DNA from: Hymenobacter citatus
GTDB lineage: Bacteria > Bacteroidota > Bacteroidia > Cytophagales > Hymenobacteraceae
Length of the DNA: 64,000 nt
Direction: 5' to 3'
NCBI RefSeq assembly: GCF_014333615.1
Contig: NZ_JACSCY010000004.1
Coordinates: 248,001 to 312,000 of the forward strand
The position numbers and the translations under genes were made by a program. Every line of letters begins with the position of its first letter. Positions within the stretch are counted from its first letter, which is position 1. Below the pieces are notes generated by a model that saw nothing but the letters and a program-made list of their open reading frames with translations, did not search any database and was not told the DNA's origin. Positions 31,833 to 40,420 of the stretch are shown here, one piece after another.

Positions 31833-33996
31833 ATGTCGTTGGTGTATCGTCAGGTTTTGACGGTTTCTTGCGCGGTGGTCTAGCGCGGCGTTTTGGCGCA
31901 GAGGGGGAAGTTTCTGCCACAGGCGCAGATGCATTGGTCGGTTCTACAGTAGACTGCGGTGCCGTTTCAGAAGCTGGTGGAGAAGAAGCTTTGACAGCTT
32001 TCTTTCGGGGTGCCCTCGGCTTGGGTGCAGTAGGGGTAGGCGCGTCAGCTGGTTCTGGTGCAGTCGTATCAACCGGCGCAGGTGCAACGGTCGTTTTCTT
32101 GCTGCGAGAAGCCCGGGGCTTGGCTGGTGCTTTAGGTTTAGGAGCTTTGCGGGTAGGCGTTGCTTCCGTCTCAGCCGGTAGGGCAGGAGCAGTTTCAGCG
32201 TCGGCTACGAGTGGGGCTTCTGAAAGCTCTACTGGTTGCGCAGATGGTTCAGGCGCTGTTACTGTCAGCTCTGGCTCAACGGTAGCAGGAGCCGCTGAGA
32301 CGATAGCAACAGGTGCTTCCTCTTCTGCGGGTGGCAGGGTAGGGGAGGAGGTAGGGAGTGTCTCTGCAACCACCGGTACTGTGGTTTCGCTTTGAAACAA
32401 CTCAGGAGCCGTCTGAGGAGGTTCTATAGATTGTTCTGTAGAAACGTTTTCCGGCGTAGCATAAAGAGGCGCCAGTTGACGGCCGCGGTTCTTACCCGAG
32501 CGCCGCGCCTTTTTCTTGTCAGCCAATATCTGGCCGGCCGTACGGCCCTTGCGGGGTTTTGGTGCAGTATCGGTATCTTCTACATCGGCTGGCTCATCCA
32601 CGGTTTCTTCTACAACCTGCTCCCCTATAGCAGGCTGCTCGTCAGCTACCTCAATGGAAGGGAGCAGGTCAGCTTCAATAGCCATTTCGGTCTCCTCATT
32701 GGGTTCCGAAGCTGCTTCCTGGGCTGCCAAAGCCTCCAGCGCGGCACGCTTGCGCGCTGTGCGCTTGGCTCCGCCTCGGCTTCGACGTTTTTTCTTGGGA
32801 AGTTGGGTAACAGCTTCGTCTACAACTTGCTCAGCCTCTTCCACCACAGGCGTAGCAGGTAGGTCAGCCAGTGCTTCCTCTGAGTAAACAACATCTTCTT
32901 CCGCTGGTGCCGATGCCGCTGGCGTAGCAGCTACGGGAGCTGGCTCAGCATACTCGCCAATATCAATTCGTTCTTCATCGTCATCTGGCTCCGATTCCGG
33001 TTCAGGCACAGGAGGGAAAGGTAGCGCTGCTAATTGCTGCTCTAAGGCATCTATTTCCGTAGCTACATCTACCTGCTGGCCCAGACGCCGCAAGCGTTCT
33101 AGCGTACTTTCCAGAAACTGGCGATGCTCAGGTGCACCTGCATACAACGGCCGATGATATAGCGCCTGTTGTATTGAATGCCATTCCTTTTTGAAGCGAC
33201 CAAACGCTGCATCGAAATACGTACGCGTAAATCGCTCCCAAATGTAGTCTTGCGCCACCATAGAAGGGTGCAGCATATCATCGGCATAGAAACGGTAGTC
33301 GCGTAAATCGTCTAGCAGCAGTTCGTAGGCCGGAAAATACGATACATCGGGTAGCAACTCGCTCAGGTAATGGCAAGCCAGCCGGAGAGTCGACTTACTC
33401 ACAGCATTCAGGGGAAGCGTATCCTTCAGGTGACGTACGGGACTCACCGTCAGGATAAACCGTAGCTTCGGATTATGACGCCGTAGGTAGGCGTGGGTTT
33501 CCGCCACGGCGTTGATAATTTCGTCCGGTGTCAGTAGTTCCTTTTCAAACTGATTTGCCGGAACCTTGTGGCAATTACTCACCAACTCGCCGGTAGCGCG
33601 CAGCCGGTATACAAATGCAGTACCCAGCGTCAGCATCACCACGTCGGCAGTGCGCAGAAAATCACCGGTTTGCTGTACCAGCTCCTGAATTTGCTGCAAC
33701 AGCATAACCGGTGAATCGGCCCCAAGGGTAGCGTGCAGGTCATAGCTTTGCCAGCGGCCGCGGGCTTCCACCAAGTGCTGTTGCCAATCCATATCCTCAC
33801 CAGCCGCTGCGCGTAGCAACTGGCAAGCCGTGAGCGGATTAAACACGGTGCCAAAGGGATTCACAACGGCCGCGACCTTATTTTCGGTTAGGCGCGCGCC
33901 AATTGTCTCCGCGAAGCAAGAACCTACCGTCAGCACTCGTGCTGTGTGTGGCAGCTGCTGCGGATAAGGAATAAGAGGAATTTCAGTACGAAACAT
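31831..33996 (-). CDS. GSCFA-domain protein with a ~400-residue disordered tail
   Basis: The 721-residue protein starts with a GSCFA domain (about 1-310): VLTVGSCFAETIGARL, NPFGTVFNPLT, VMLTLGTAFVYR and FILTVSPVRHLKD, as in the SGNH-hydrolase-like family named after GSCFA. The catalytic role is unknown in most members. From about residue 335 to the end the sequence is Glu/Pro/Ala/Thr-rich low complexity with interspersed basic blocks (KKKRRSRGGAKRTARKR, KKARRSGKNRGR, RRARPPRKK). The tail looks like an intrinsically disordered, possibly nucleic-acid-binding, extension. The gene ends inside the perfect terminator palindrome. Confidence 0.88.
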   Translation of the reverse strand: MFRTEIPLIPYPQQLPHTARVLTVGSCFAETIGARLTENKVAAVVNPFGTVFNPLTACQLLRAAAGEDMDWQQHLVEARGRWQSYDLHATLGADSPVMLLQQIQELVQQTGDFLRTADVVMLTLGTAFVYRLRATGELVSNCHKVPANQFEKELLTPDEIINAVAETHAYLRRHNPKLRFILTVSPVRHLKDTLPLNAVSKSTLRLACHYLSELLPDVSYFPAYELLLDDLRDYRFYADDMLHPSMVAQDYIWERFTRTYFDAAFGRFKKEWHSIQQALYHRPLYAGAPEHRQFLESTLERLRRLGQQVDVATEIDALEQQLAALPFPPVPEPESEPDDDEERIDIGEYAEPAPVAATPAASAPAEEDVVYSEEALADLPATPVVEEAEQVVDEAVTQLPKKKRRSRGGAKRTARKRAALEALAAQEAASEPNEETEMAIEADLLPSIEVADEQPAIGEQVVEETVDEPADVEDTDTAPKPRKGRTAGQILADKKKARRSGKNRGRQLAPLYATPENVSTEQSIEPPQTAPELFQSETTVPVVAETLPTSSPTLPPAEEEAPVAIVSAAPATVEPELTVTAPEPSAQPVELSEAPLVADAETAPALPAETEATPTRKAPKPKAPAKPRASRSKKTTVAPAPVDTTAPEPADAPTPTAPKPRAPRKKAVKASSPPASETAPQSTVEPTNASAPVAETSPSAPKRRARPPRKKPSKPDDTPTT

Positions 33997-34188
33997 GCAA
34001 AGAAGCTAGGGCCGATAGCCGACCAACAAATACGCCGCGCCGCCCCTAAATCGCGCGCCACCGAAGCGCGGCAACTTCAGAAACAAAGCACTCATGGACA
34101 AAGATGAGAGTAAATTGCTTATATAAACCAGTTAGCTAATACGAAGGGCAACATATGTTGGCCAGGAAACCATTCTATCCGCAACGAA

Positions 34189-34218
34189 AAAGCCCGACTA
34201 CCAAAGCAGTCGGGCTTT
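34189..34218 (-). terminator. Terminator after rplI
   Basis: On the minus strand AAAGCCCGACT, an 8-base loop and AGTCGGGCTTT run into TTCG. It lies about 20 bases after the rplI stop and ends the rpsF-rpsR-rplI operon. Confidence 0.85.
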
Positions 34219-34237
34219 CTTAGCAAAGAGTAGTTGC

Positions 34238-34681
34238 CTACTCAGCTACTACGTTGAAGCGAACCTGATGCTTCACTTCTTTGTGCAGGTTCAGAGTAGC
34301 GGTGTACTCACCGGCCGTCGAAGGCTCTTGGTCAAACGAAATACGCTTGCGCTCTACCTCAATGCCTTTGTTGGCCAAGGCATCGGCTAGCTGCAGCGTA
34401 GTTACGCGGCCGAAGATCTTACCGGTTTCGCCCACTTTAGCCGGAATTTCCAGCACCATATCACCGATTTTGTCGGCAATAGCTTGAGCGTCACCCTGAA
34501 TTTTATCGGCTTTGTGCGCAGCCTGACGTACGTTCTCAGCTACGATTTTCTTGTTCGATTTGTCGGCCAGAATAGCCAGACCCTGGGGCAGCAGGTAGTT
34601 ACGACCGTAGCCGGGCTTCACCGTTACGATGTCGTTCTTCTCGCCCAGACCCTTTACGTGGTCTTTCAGAATTACTTCCAT
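34238..34681 (-). CDS. rplI: 50S ribosomal protein L9
   Basis: The 147-residue L9 has the typical N-terminal RNA-binding domain MEVILKDHVKGLGEKNDIVTVKPGYGRNYLLP, with the Gly-rich loop. A connecting helix and the C-terminal domain with FGRVTTLQLADAL follow. It binds domain V of 23S rRNA and helps to maintain the reading frame. It is the last gene of the rpsF-rpsR-rplI operon, separated from rpsR by 111 bases that contain an imperfect inverted repeat. Confidence 0.97.
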   Translation of the reverse strand: MEVILKDHVKGLGEKNDIVTVKPGYGRNYLLPQGLAILADKSNKKIVAENVRQAAHKADKIQGDAQAIADKIGDMVLEIPAKVGETGKIFGRVTTLQLADALANKGIEVERKRISFDQEPSTAGEYTATLNLHKEVKHQVRFNVVAE

Positions 34682-34687
34682 GACTTT

Positions 34688-34792
34688 GTTGGTTTCTGGT
34701 TGTTGGTTTTTGGTGTCCCGGCAGTAGCCTCAATGTCTAGTGAACAGAGGAAACGGTCAAGTAACCAAAAACAAAAAACCAATAACTAGAAA
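34688..34792. repeat. Imperfect inverted repeat inside the ribosomal operon
   Basis: The left arm (about 34688-34714, GTTTCTGGTTGTTGGTTTTTGG type) is mirrored by the right arm (about 34764-34790, CCAAAAACAAAAAACCAATAACTAGAAAC type) with a few mismatches and one indel. It lies between rpsR and rplI and could reduce read-through into rplI. Confidence 0.6.
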
Positions 34793-35044
34793 CTATTTTA
34801 GCGAATCGGTTACATACGGCATCAGCGCCAAGTGACGAGCTTTGGCTACTGCCTGAGCTACTTTGCGCTGAAACTTCAGGCTGGTGCCTGTGATGCGGCG
34901 GGGCAACACGCGGCCCTGCTCGTTCACAAACTTCAGCAGGAAGTTTGGGTCTTTGTAATCGACATACTTGATGCCGTTTTTCTTGAAGCGGCAGTATTTC
35001 TTACGCTGCTCCTGCTTGTGGATTCTTTCGTTGGCTAGGCTCAT
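34793..35044 (-). CDS. rpsR: 30S ribosomal protein S18
   Basis: The 83-residue S18 contains the conserved core IKYVDYKDPNFLLKFVNEQGRVLPRRITGTSLKFQRKVAQAVAKARHLALMPY. It binds the central domain of 16S rRNA together with S6 and lies next to the anti-Shine-Dalgarno region. It follows rpsF after 4 bases, as is usual. Confidence 0.97.
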   Translation of the reverse strand: MSLANERIHKQEQRKKYCRFKKNGIKYVDYKDPNFLLKFVNEQGRVLPRRITGTSLKFQRKVAQAVAKARHLALMPYVTDSLK

Positions 35045-35048
35045 GATA

Positions 35049-35423
35049 CTAGGCGGCGGCTTCCGATTGTTGTTTGGCTTTCTGCTGATTCATCTCGCCA
35101 TTGCGGCGGCGCTGGTTATAAGACACGGCGTGCTTATCCAGCACAGTGGTCAGGAACCGGATGATGCGCTCGTCACGACGGAACGCCAGCTCCAGCGTAT
35201 CCACGATGTTGCCCTCGCCAGTAAACTCAACCAGGAAATAATATCCGGTTGATTTTTTCTGGATTGGGTAAGCCAGCTTACGCAGGCCCCAGCTTTCTTG
35301 ATTGATAATGTCGGCGCTATTTTCCTTAAGCACCTGAGTGAACTTCTCGACCGTCTCTTGCACTTGGCTCTCGTTCAATACGGGAGTCAAAATGAAGACC
35401 GTCTCGTAATTTCTTACTTCCAT
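35049..35423 (-). CDS. rpsF: 30S ribosomal protein S6
   Basis: The 124-residue S6 starts [14 protein letters not shown] and contains [21 protein letters not shown], the usual S6 core. The C-terminal tail ([17 protein letters not shown]) is variable. It forms a dimer with S18 on the 30S platform. The frame extends to 35468, but the ATG at 35423 matches the family and lies about 40 bases after a TATCTTTG promoter box. No ssb gene separates it from rpsR, unlike in many Firmicutes. Confidence 0.96.
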   Translation of the reverse strand: MEVRNYETVFILTPVLNESQVQETVEKFTQVLKENSADIINQESWGLRKLAYPIQKKSTGYYFLVEFTGEGNIVDTLELAFRRDERIIRFLTTVLDKHAVSYNQRRRNGEMNQQKAKQQSEAAA

Positions 35424-35465
35424 TACGACGGGGTGAAAATTGTGTGTGAAAACTAAATGAGGCGG

Positions 35466-35473
35466 CAAAGATA
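35466..35473 (-). promoter_or_regulatory. -7 promoter box for rpsF-rpsR-rplI
   Basis: The minus strand reads TATCTTTG, an exact match, giving a leader of about 38 bases. The leader contains CACCCCGTCG close to the ATG. It is short for an S6:S18 autoregulatory leader, and I do not claim one. Confidence 0.6.
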
Positions 35474-35728
35474 CGCTTTTTCTTGCCCGATGCCTATAAC
35501 CAGATTATAATTTTAATTATAGCCTGATACGGTCTAACTAACTGTGCGTCAGAATTTGTCTTGCCTTTTGAAACATTTCTTAAGTATATTATATGAATCA
35601 ATATAACTCTGCTAAGTAACAGCTACTTAGTAGTGTATATACTATTATATAAGTATAACTACTAGAATGTGAGGTAGTTTAGAATCTTTCTAACCAAGAC
35701 GGTAAGGGCTAATTTTCGCCTCTTCTGG

Positions 35729-35759
35729 TTTGTTGTCTGCGATTCCCAACCTACATTTG
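35729..35759 (+). promoter_or_regulatory. Near-ideal Bacteroidota promoter for the act-cox supercluster
   Basis: TTTG (35729-35732), a 19-base spacer and TACATTTG (35752-35759) match the full -33/-7 consensus TTTG-N19-TAnnTTTG. The predicted start near 35765 gives a leader of about 43 bases to the actA ATG. This is the best promoter in the window and probably drives a long respiratory transcript. Confidence 0.7.
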
Positions 35760-35807
35760 TGGCCTTGATGCACGCCTGCGTTTCTTTCTTCCCAGTCAAT
35801 TTGTGCT

Positions 35808-37160
35808 ATGGATAGCATCCGATTTCGTACTCTTCCTAAACTGCTTCTTGCTCTTTTCCTGACGGTTGCCACCGTTGGCCAGTCATTGGCTCAGGAGGTT
35901 GGTTCTGCGCCAGCCGTTAGCAAAGAAGGTGTAACTCCCGGCGCCACTGCCGGTGCCGATGGTGCCCCTGCTGCTGCGCAGGGTGCTGCTCCTGCCGCTG
36001 GCGGAGGCGATGCTGCTGCCATTGCAGCCGGCGACGCATTGTTTAAAGGCAACTGTGCCCAGTGCCACGCTGTCAACGAGAAAGTGGTAGGCCCTGCTCT
36101 TGCTGGCATCACCAAGCGTCGTCCGATGTCCTGGATCATTCCATGGATTAAAAACTCCAGCAAAGTAGTTGCCAGCGGCGACGCTTATGCTGTGAAGCTT
36201 TTTAACGAGTACGGCAAGCAGCAGATGCCTAGCTTCGCTTTGTCGGACGATGAAATTAAGTCGATTATCGCTTATACCACCTCACAGGAAGGTAGCGCGA
36301 ACCCTACCCCACCAGCAGGCGGAGCAACAGCTGGAGCCGATGGCGCAGCTCCAACCAATGCAAATGGTAGCACTGAAGCCGGTCAATATATCGACCTATT
36401 GATGATAGTGTTGGTAGTAGTGCTGATTGTACTAGTAGTAACGCTGGTTATCATCGCTAACCTGATGAAAGACGTGTTGCGTGGTCGTAAAGACCTGAGC
36501 GGCCGCGACGTAGAGCAACTCAACCAGCGCTACGACTTCTCAAAGATTTACAAGTCGGGTGCCGTACGTGGCATTGCCATCACGGTATTCATCTTAGTAG
36601 TACTCTATGAATCAGTGCAGGCAGCCATGGGTATTGGTCTGACGCAAGGCTACCAGCCTACGCAGCCGATCGCATTCTCGCACAAACTGCACGCCGGCGA
36701 AAATCAGATCAACTGCGCTTACTGCCATACGTCAGTGTACAAGAGCAAGTCAGCCAACATTCCGTCGCCAAACATCTGTATGAACTGCCACTCGCAGATC
36801 AAAACAGAATCGCCAGAAATCAAGAAAATCTATCGTGCTATTGAGCGCAAGCAGCCTATTCAATGGGTGCGCATTCACAACCTGCCAGACTTGGCTTACT
36901 TCAACCACTCACAGCACACCCAAGTGGGCGGTCTAGAGTGCCAGACCTGCCACGGTCCGATTCAGAATATGGACGTAGTGTACCAGTACTCTGCTCTAAC
37001 GATGGGCTGGTGCATCAACTGCCACCGCGAAACGCCACTCAACACGAAGGGCAACGCATACTACGATAACCTAGTGAAATTGCACGACAGCAAGAACAGT
37101 GCTGTGCCTTTCACAGTGTCGTCGAATGGTGGTACCGAGTGCTCGAAGTGCCACTACTAA
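35808..37160 (+). CDS. actA: Alternative complex III subunit A, multihaem cytochrome c with an extra N-terminal haem domain
   Basis: The 450-residue protein has a signal peptide (to about QSLAQ), then a class-I-like monohaem domain with CAQCH at 83-87. Two membrane helices follow (about 196-218 and 253-272). A pentahaem domain ends the protein, with CAYCH (303), CMNCH (324), CQTCH (378), CINCH (402) and CSKCH (445). ActA passes electrons from the quinol-oxidising complex to a periplasmic acceptor. The pentahaem part is standard, and the first haem domain appears fused. It is the first gene of the act operon, with ActB after a 143-base gap. Confidence 0.93.
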   Translation: MDSIRFRTLPKLLLALFLTVATVGQSLAQEVGSAPAVSKEGVTPGATAGADGAPAAAQGAAPAAGGGDAAAIAAGDALFKGNCAQCHAVNEKVVGPALAGITKRRPMSWIIPWIKNSSKVVASGDAYAVKLFNEYGKQQMPSFALSDDEIKSIIAYTTSQEGSANPTPPAGGATAGADGAAPTNANGSTEAGQYIDLLMIVLVVVLIVLVVTLVIIANLMKDVLRGRKDLSGRDVEQLNQRYDFSKIYKSGAVRGIAITVFILVVLYESVQAAMGIGLTQGYQPTQPIAFSHKLHAGENQINCAYCHTSVYKSKSANIPSPNICMNCHSQIKTESPEIKKIYRAIERKQPIQWVRIHNLPDLAYFNHSQHTQVGGLECQTCHGPIQNMDVVYQYSALTMGWCINCHRETPLNTKGNAYYDNLVKLHDSKNSAVPFTVSSNGGTECSKCHY

Positions 37161-37167
37161 ATTGTAC

Positions 37168-37209
37168 GTCTTAGCAAGGACCTTACAACTAATAGGTTCT
37201 TGCTAAGAC
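37168..37209 (+). repeat. Hairpin between actA and actB
   Basis: GTCTTAGCAAGGACCT (37168-37183) pairs with AGGTTCTTGCTAAGAC (37194-37209) with one mismatch. The word AAGGACCTTA also occurs in the core of the TCATCCTGAGC palindrome family. There is no long T-run, so it may be a processing or partial-termination site that sets the ActA to ActB ratio. Confidence 0.6.
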
Positions 37210-37303
37210 AACCAATAAAAGATATTAAACAAGCCTTACTTGGAGATTATGCGGAGTCAGGATTATGACCCCAGTCCCCAAGACCCTAAGTCCCCATACA
37301 CAA

Positions 37304-40300
37304 ATGCAAGAGTCGCCTAAGTACTGGAAGGGAATTGAGGAACTGGAGAACTCGCCGGAGTTTGTGAAGAACGCGCTGACAGAATTCGCGGACTTCCTGC
37401 CGGTGAAAGAAACCTATGGCTCTTCCGACGCTGCGGTAGCCCCGCGCCGCGACTTCCTCAAACTGATGGGTTTCGGTATTGCTGCCGCTACCCTCGCCAG
37501 CTGCGAAACTCCGGTTCGCAAGGCTATTCCCTACCTGAATAAGCCACAGGAGGTAGACCCTGGTATTGCTAACTTCTACGCTTCTACCTACTTCACGGGC
37601 CAGGACTATAACAGCGTATTGGTAAAGACCCGCGATGGTCGACCAATTAAGCTGGAAGGCAACCCCGAGTCGCCGCTCACGCGTGGTGGCCTATCGGCTC
37701 GCGCTCAGGCGTCGGTGTTGAGTCTGTACGACGGTGCTCGTCTACAGCATTTCACCATCGACCGTAAGAAAGCCGATAAGAGCCGGGTAGATAATGAAAT
37801 CCGCACGAAGCTGGCACAAGCTAGTCGTATTGCCATCGTGTCGCCTACCATTATCAGCCCTTCTACCAAAAAGGTTATTGCTGAATTTGCATCGCGCTAC
37901 CCCAACACGGAGCACGTGCAGTATGACGTAGTTTCGGCTAGCGGCTTGCTACAAGCTAATGGTGGAGTATTGCCGAGCTATAATTTCAGCCAGGCGAATG
38001 TTATCGTAAGCCTTGGCGCTGATTTCCTCGGCACTTGGTTATCGCCAGTAGAATTTGCCAAGCAGTACGCCACTACGCGCAAAGTATCGAGCGAGAAGAA
38101 AACGATGTCGCGGCACTACCAGTTTGAAACGACAATGTCGTTGACGGGTGCCAATGCCGACACGCGCGTGCCAGTGAAGCCTTCTGAAATGGGTGCCGTG
38201 GCGCTAGCTCTGTACAATGCAGTAGTAGGCGGTGGCGGCGGTTCCTATAAGAATGCTACCCTAACCAAAGCTGCTAACGAGCTTAAGGCAAACCGCGGCC
38301 GTAGCCTTGTTGTATCGGGTTCCAATGATGCGAACGTACAGGCACTAGTAGCAGCCATCAACCAGTCGCTAGGTAACGTAGGTACAACAGTTGATTTAGC
38401 TAATCCTTCACTGGTTCGTCAGGGCAACGATGCTCGCATGACGCAACTGGTAAACGATATCAAAAACAAGAGCGTTGGCGCTGTTATTTTCTACAACGCT
38501 AACCCAGTATATGATCACCCCATGGGGGCAGATATTGCTGCGGCACTGCCCGGTTTACCTCTCACAATCTCGCTCAACGACCGGCTCGACGAAACCGGTT
38601 CTCTGTGCAAATATGCTGCTCCCGATCACCACTATCTGGAATCGTGGAATGACTACGAGCCGAAGCGTGGGTATCTAAGCTTAGCGCAGCCTGCTATTTC
38701 GCCGCTATTTGCTACCCGCCAAGCGCAAGAAAGCTTGCTGACTTGGGCTAGTAACAACACAAGCTATTACGATTACCTACGTGCCCAGTGGCGCGGGGTA
38801 TTAGGTGCCAGCGGCTTCCAGGCTGCTTGGGATAAAGCGGTACATGACGGGGTAGTAATGGGTACTGCTTTACCCGCGACTGCTCCTACCACAGCTATGG
38901 ATGCTGCTTCTGCCGCTACTGCGCTGAGTGCACCAGCAAAATCAGGTGACGTAGAGCTGGTACTATACGAAAAAGTAGGTATCGGTAATGGATCTGAGGC
39001 CAACAACCCATGGTTGCAAGAATTACCCGACCCAGTTTCTAAAGCGACTTGGGGTAACTATGTATGCGTGCCCTATGACATGGCAAAGGCCAATGACTGG
39101 GAGCAAGGCGATGTATTGAAAGTAACTGCTGCTAACGGTAAGTCGGTAGAGCTGCCGCTATTGATACAGCCAGGCCAGGCAAAAGGCACTATCGCTATTG
39201 CAATTGGCTATGGCCGTAAGCAGACCGGCAAAGTAGGCGATGGGGTAGGGGCGAACGTGTTGCCATTAGCCACAATGGCTGGCAACAGCATCGTATATGC
39301 CACCACTGCTAAGCTAGACAAAACCGGCGCTAACGAGACAATTGCTCAGACCCAAACGCACCACACCATCATGGACCGCAAGGCCGTGGTGCAGGAAGCG
39401 ACGCTGGCGAAGTACATTGAGAATCCGAAAGAGGTAACCGAGTACGAGAAAATTGCTACCCCTGATGGGCTAGAAGCTCCCGCGCGTGTATCGTTGTGGC
39501 AAGACTACGAGTATAAGAACCACCACTGGGGTATGGCCATCGACCTCAACTCATGCATCGGCTGCGGCTCGTGCGTGATTGGGTGCCAGGCTGAAAACAA
39601 CGTAGCGGTAGTAGGTAAGCAGGAGGTAATCAACCGTCGTGAGATGCATTGGATGCGCATCGACCGTTACTACAGCTCCGACCACCACCGCGATGAGTTC
39701 GAGACGGAAGGTAAGTTGGCTACGTACGCTGCGATGGAAAATCCGGCCGAAAATCCAAAAGTGATTTTCCAGCCGCTGATGTGCCAGCACTGCAACCACG
39801 CTCCCTGCGAAACGGTATGCCCCGTACTAGCTACTACCCATAGCTCGGAAGGTCTCAACCAAATGACCTATAACCGTTGCGTAGGCACGCGTTATTGCGC
39901 CAATAACTGCCCATATAAAGTGCGTCGTTTCAACTGGTTCTCGTACTACACCAACGAGAAGTTTGAAAACGTGAACGGCCATATGTTCACTGATCTTGGC
40001 CGCATGGTCCTCAACCCCGACGTAACGGTTCGGGCCCGCGGTGTAATGGAGAAATGCTCGCTCTGCGTGCAACGTATTCAGCTTGGTAAGCTGGAAGCGA
40101 AGAAGCAGAAGCGTCGTCCGAAGGATGGTGAAATTGTGTCGGCTTGCGCTCAGTCTTGCCCCACTGAAGCCATCGTATTCGGTGATATGCGTGACCCGGA
40201 GTCGCGGATTTCGAAGCTACTACGTCGTGAAGACGGTGAGCGGGCTTTCCACGTCCTCGACCAAATCAACGTGCAGCCGAATATCACGTACCTGACTAAA

Positions 40301-40339
40301 ATCCGGAACGTGGAGAACGGAAATGAATTTGTGATCTAG
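37304..40339 (+). CDS. actB: Alternative complex III subunit B, molybdopterin-oxidoreductase-like iron-sulfur protein
   Basis: The roughly 1011-residue protein is the large peripheral subunit of alternative complex III. A Tat-like motif (RRDFLKLMGFGIAAATLASC) lies about 55 residues from the start. A long domain related to molybdopterin oxidoreductases (ActB1) follows, in which the cofactor is lost in known members. The ActB2 ferredoxin part (about 740-970) has four cysteine clusters: CIGCGSCVIGC, CQHCNHAPCETVC, CVGTRYCANNC and CSLC...CAQSC, for three or four iron-sulfur centres. The frame begins at 37265, but MQESPKYWKGIEEL at 37304 looks like the family N-terminus. Confidence 0.93.
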   Translation: MQESPKYWKGIEELENSPEFVKNALTEFADFLPVKETYGSSDAAVAPRRDFLKLMGFGIAAATLASCETPVRKAIPYLNKPQEVDPGIANFYASTYFTGQDYNSVLVKTRDGRPIKLEGNPESPLTRGGLSARAQASVLSLYDGARLQHFTIDRKKADKSRVDNEIRTKLAQASRIAIVSPTIISPSTKKVIAEFASRYPNTEHVQYDVVSASGLLQANGGVLPSYNFSQANVIVSLGADFLGTWLSPVEFAKQYATTRKVSSEKKTMSRHYQFETTMSLTGANADTRVPVKPSEMGAVALALYNAVVGGGGGSYKNATLTKAANELKANRGRSLVVSGSNDANVQALVAAINQSLGNVGTTVDLANPSLVRQGNDARMTQLVNDIKNKSVGAVIFYNANPVYDHPMGADIAAALPGLPLTISLNDRLDETGSLCKYAAPDHHYLESWNDYEPKRGYLSLAQPAISPLFATRQAQESLLTWASNNTSYYDYLRAQWRGVLGASGFQAAWDKAVHDGVVMGTALPATAPTTAMDAASAATALSAPAKSGDVELVLYEKVGIGNGSEANNPWLQELPDPVSKATWGNYVCVPYDMAKANDWEQGDVLKVTAANGKSVELPLLIQPGQAKGTIAIAIGYGRKQTGKVGDGVGANVLPLATMAGNSIVYATTAKLDKTGANETIAQTQTHHTIMDRKAVVQEATLAKYIENPKEVTEYEKIATPDGLEAPARVSLWQDYEYKNHHWGMAIDLNSCIGCGSCVIGCQAENNVAVVGKQEVINRREMHWMRIDRYYSSDHHRDEFETEGKLATYAAMENPAENPKVIFQPLMCQHCNHAPCETVCPVLATTHSSEGLNQMTYNRCVGTRYCANNCPYKVRRFNWFSYYTNEKFENVNGHMFTDLGRMVLNPDVTVRARGVMEKCSLCVQRIQLGKLEAKKQKRRPKDGEIVSACAQSCPTEAIVFGDMRDPESRISKLLRREDGERAFHVLDQINVQPNITYLTKIRNVENGNEFVI

Positions 40340-40420
40340 CCATTGAGAATAGGAGTGGGCCGTTCGATACTACGTGTTACGATCAGCCTGCTTCCTGCCA
40401 CTTCCTTTAAATAAACCACT

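Larger units (their letters stand above)
35424..35807. other. 384-base divergent control region between rpsF and the act operon
   Basis: The stretch holds a minus-strand promoter box for rpsF at 35466-35473 and a plus-strand promoter for actA at 35729-35759. Between them 35500-35690 is very AT-rich, with several TATA-like words and no gene. It is a likely site for a regulator of respiration genes, but no clear operator palindrome was found. Confidence 0.6.

Noticed and set aside
31868..32862. Plus-strand open frames rich in Ser/Gly/Ala
   Set aside because: They mirror the low-complexity tail of the GSCFA gene. Long antisense frames are expected there because of the repetitive Glu/Pro/Ala codons.
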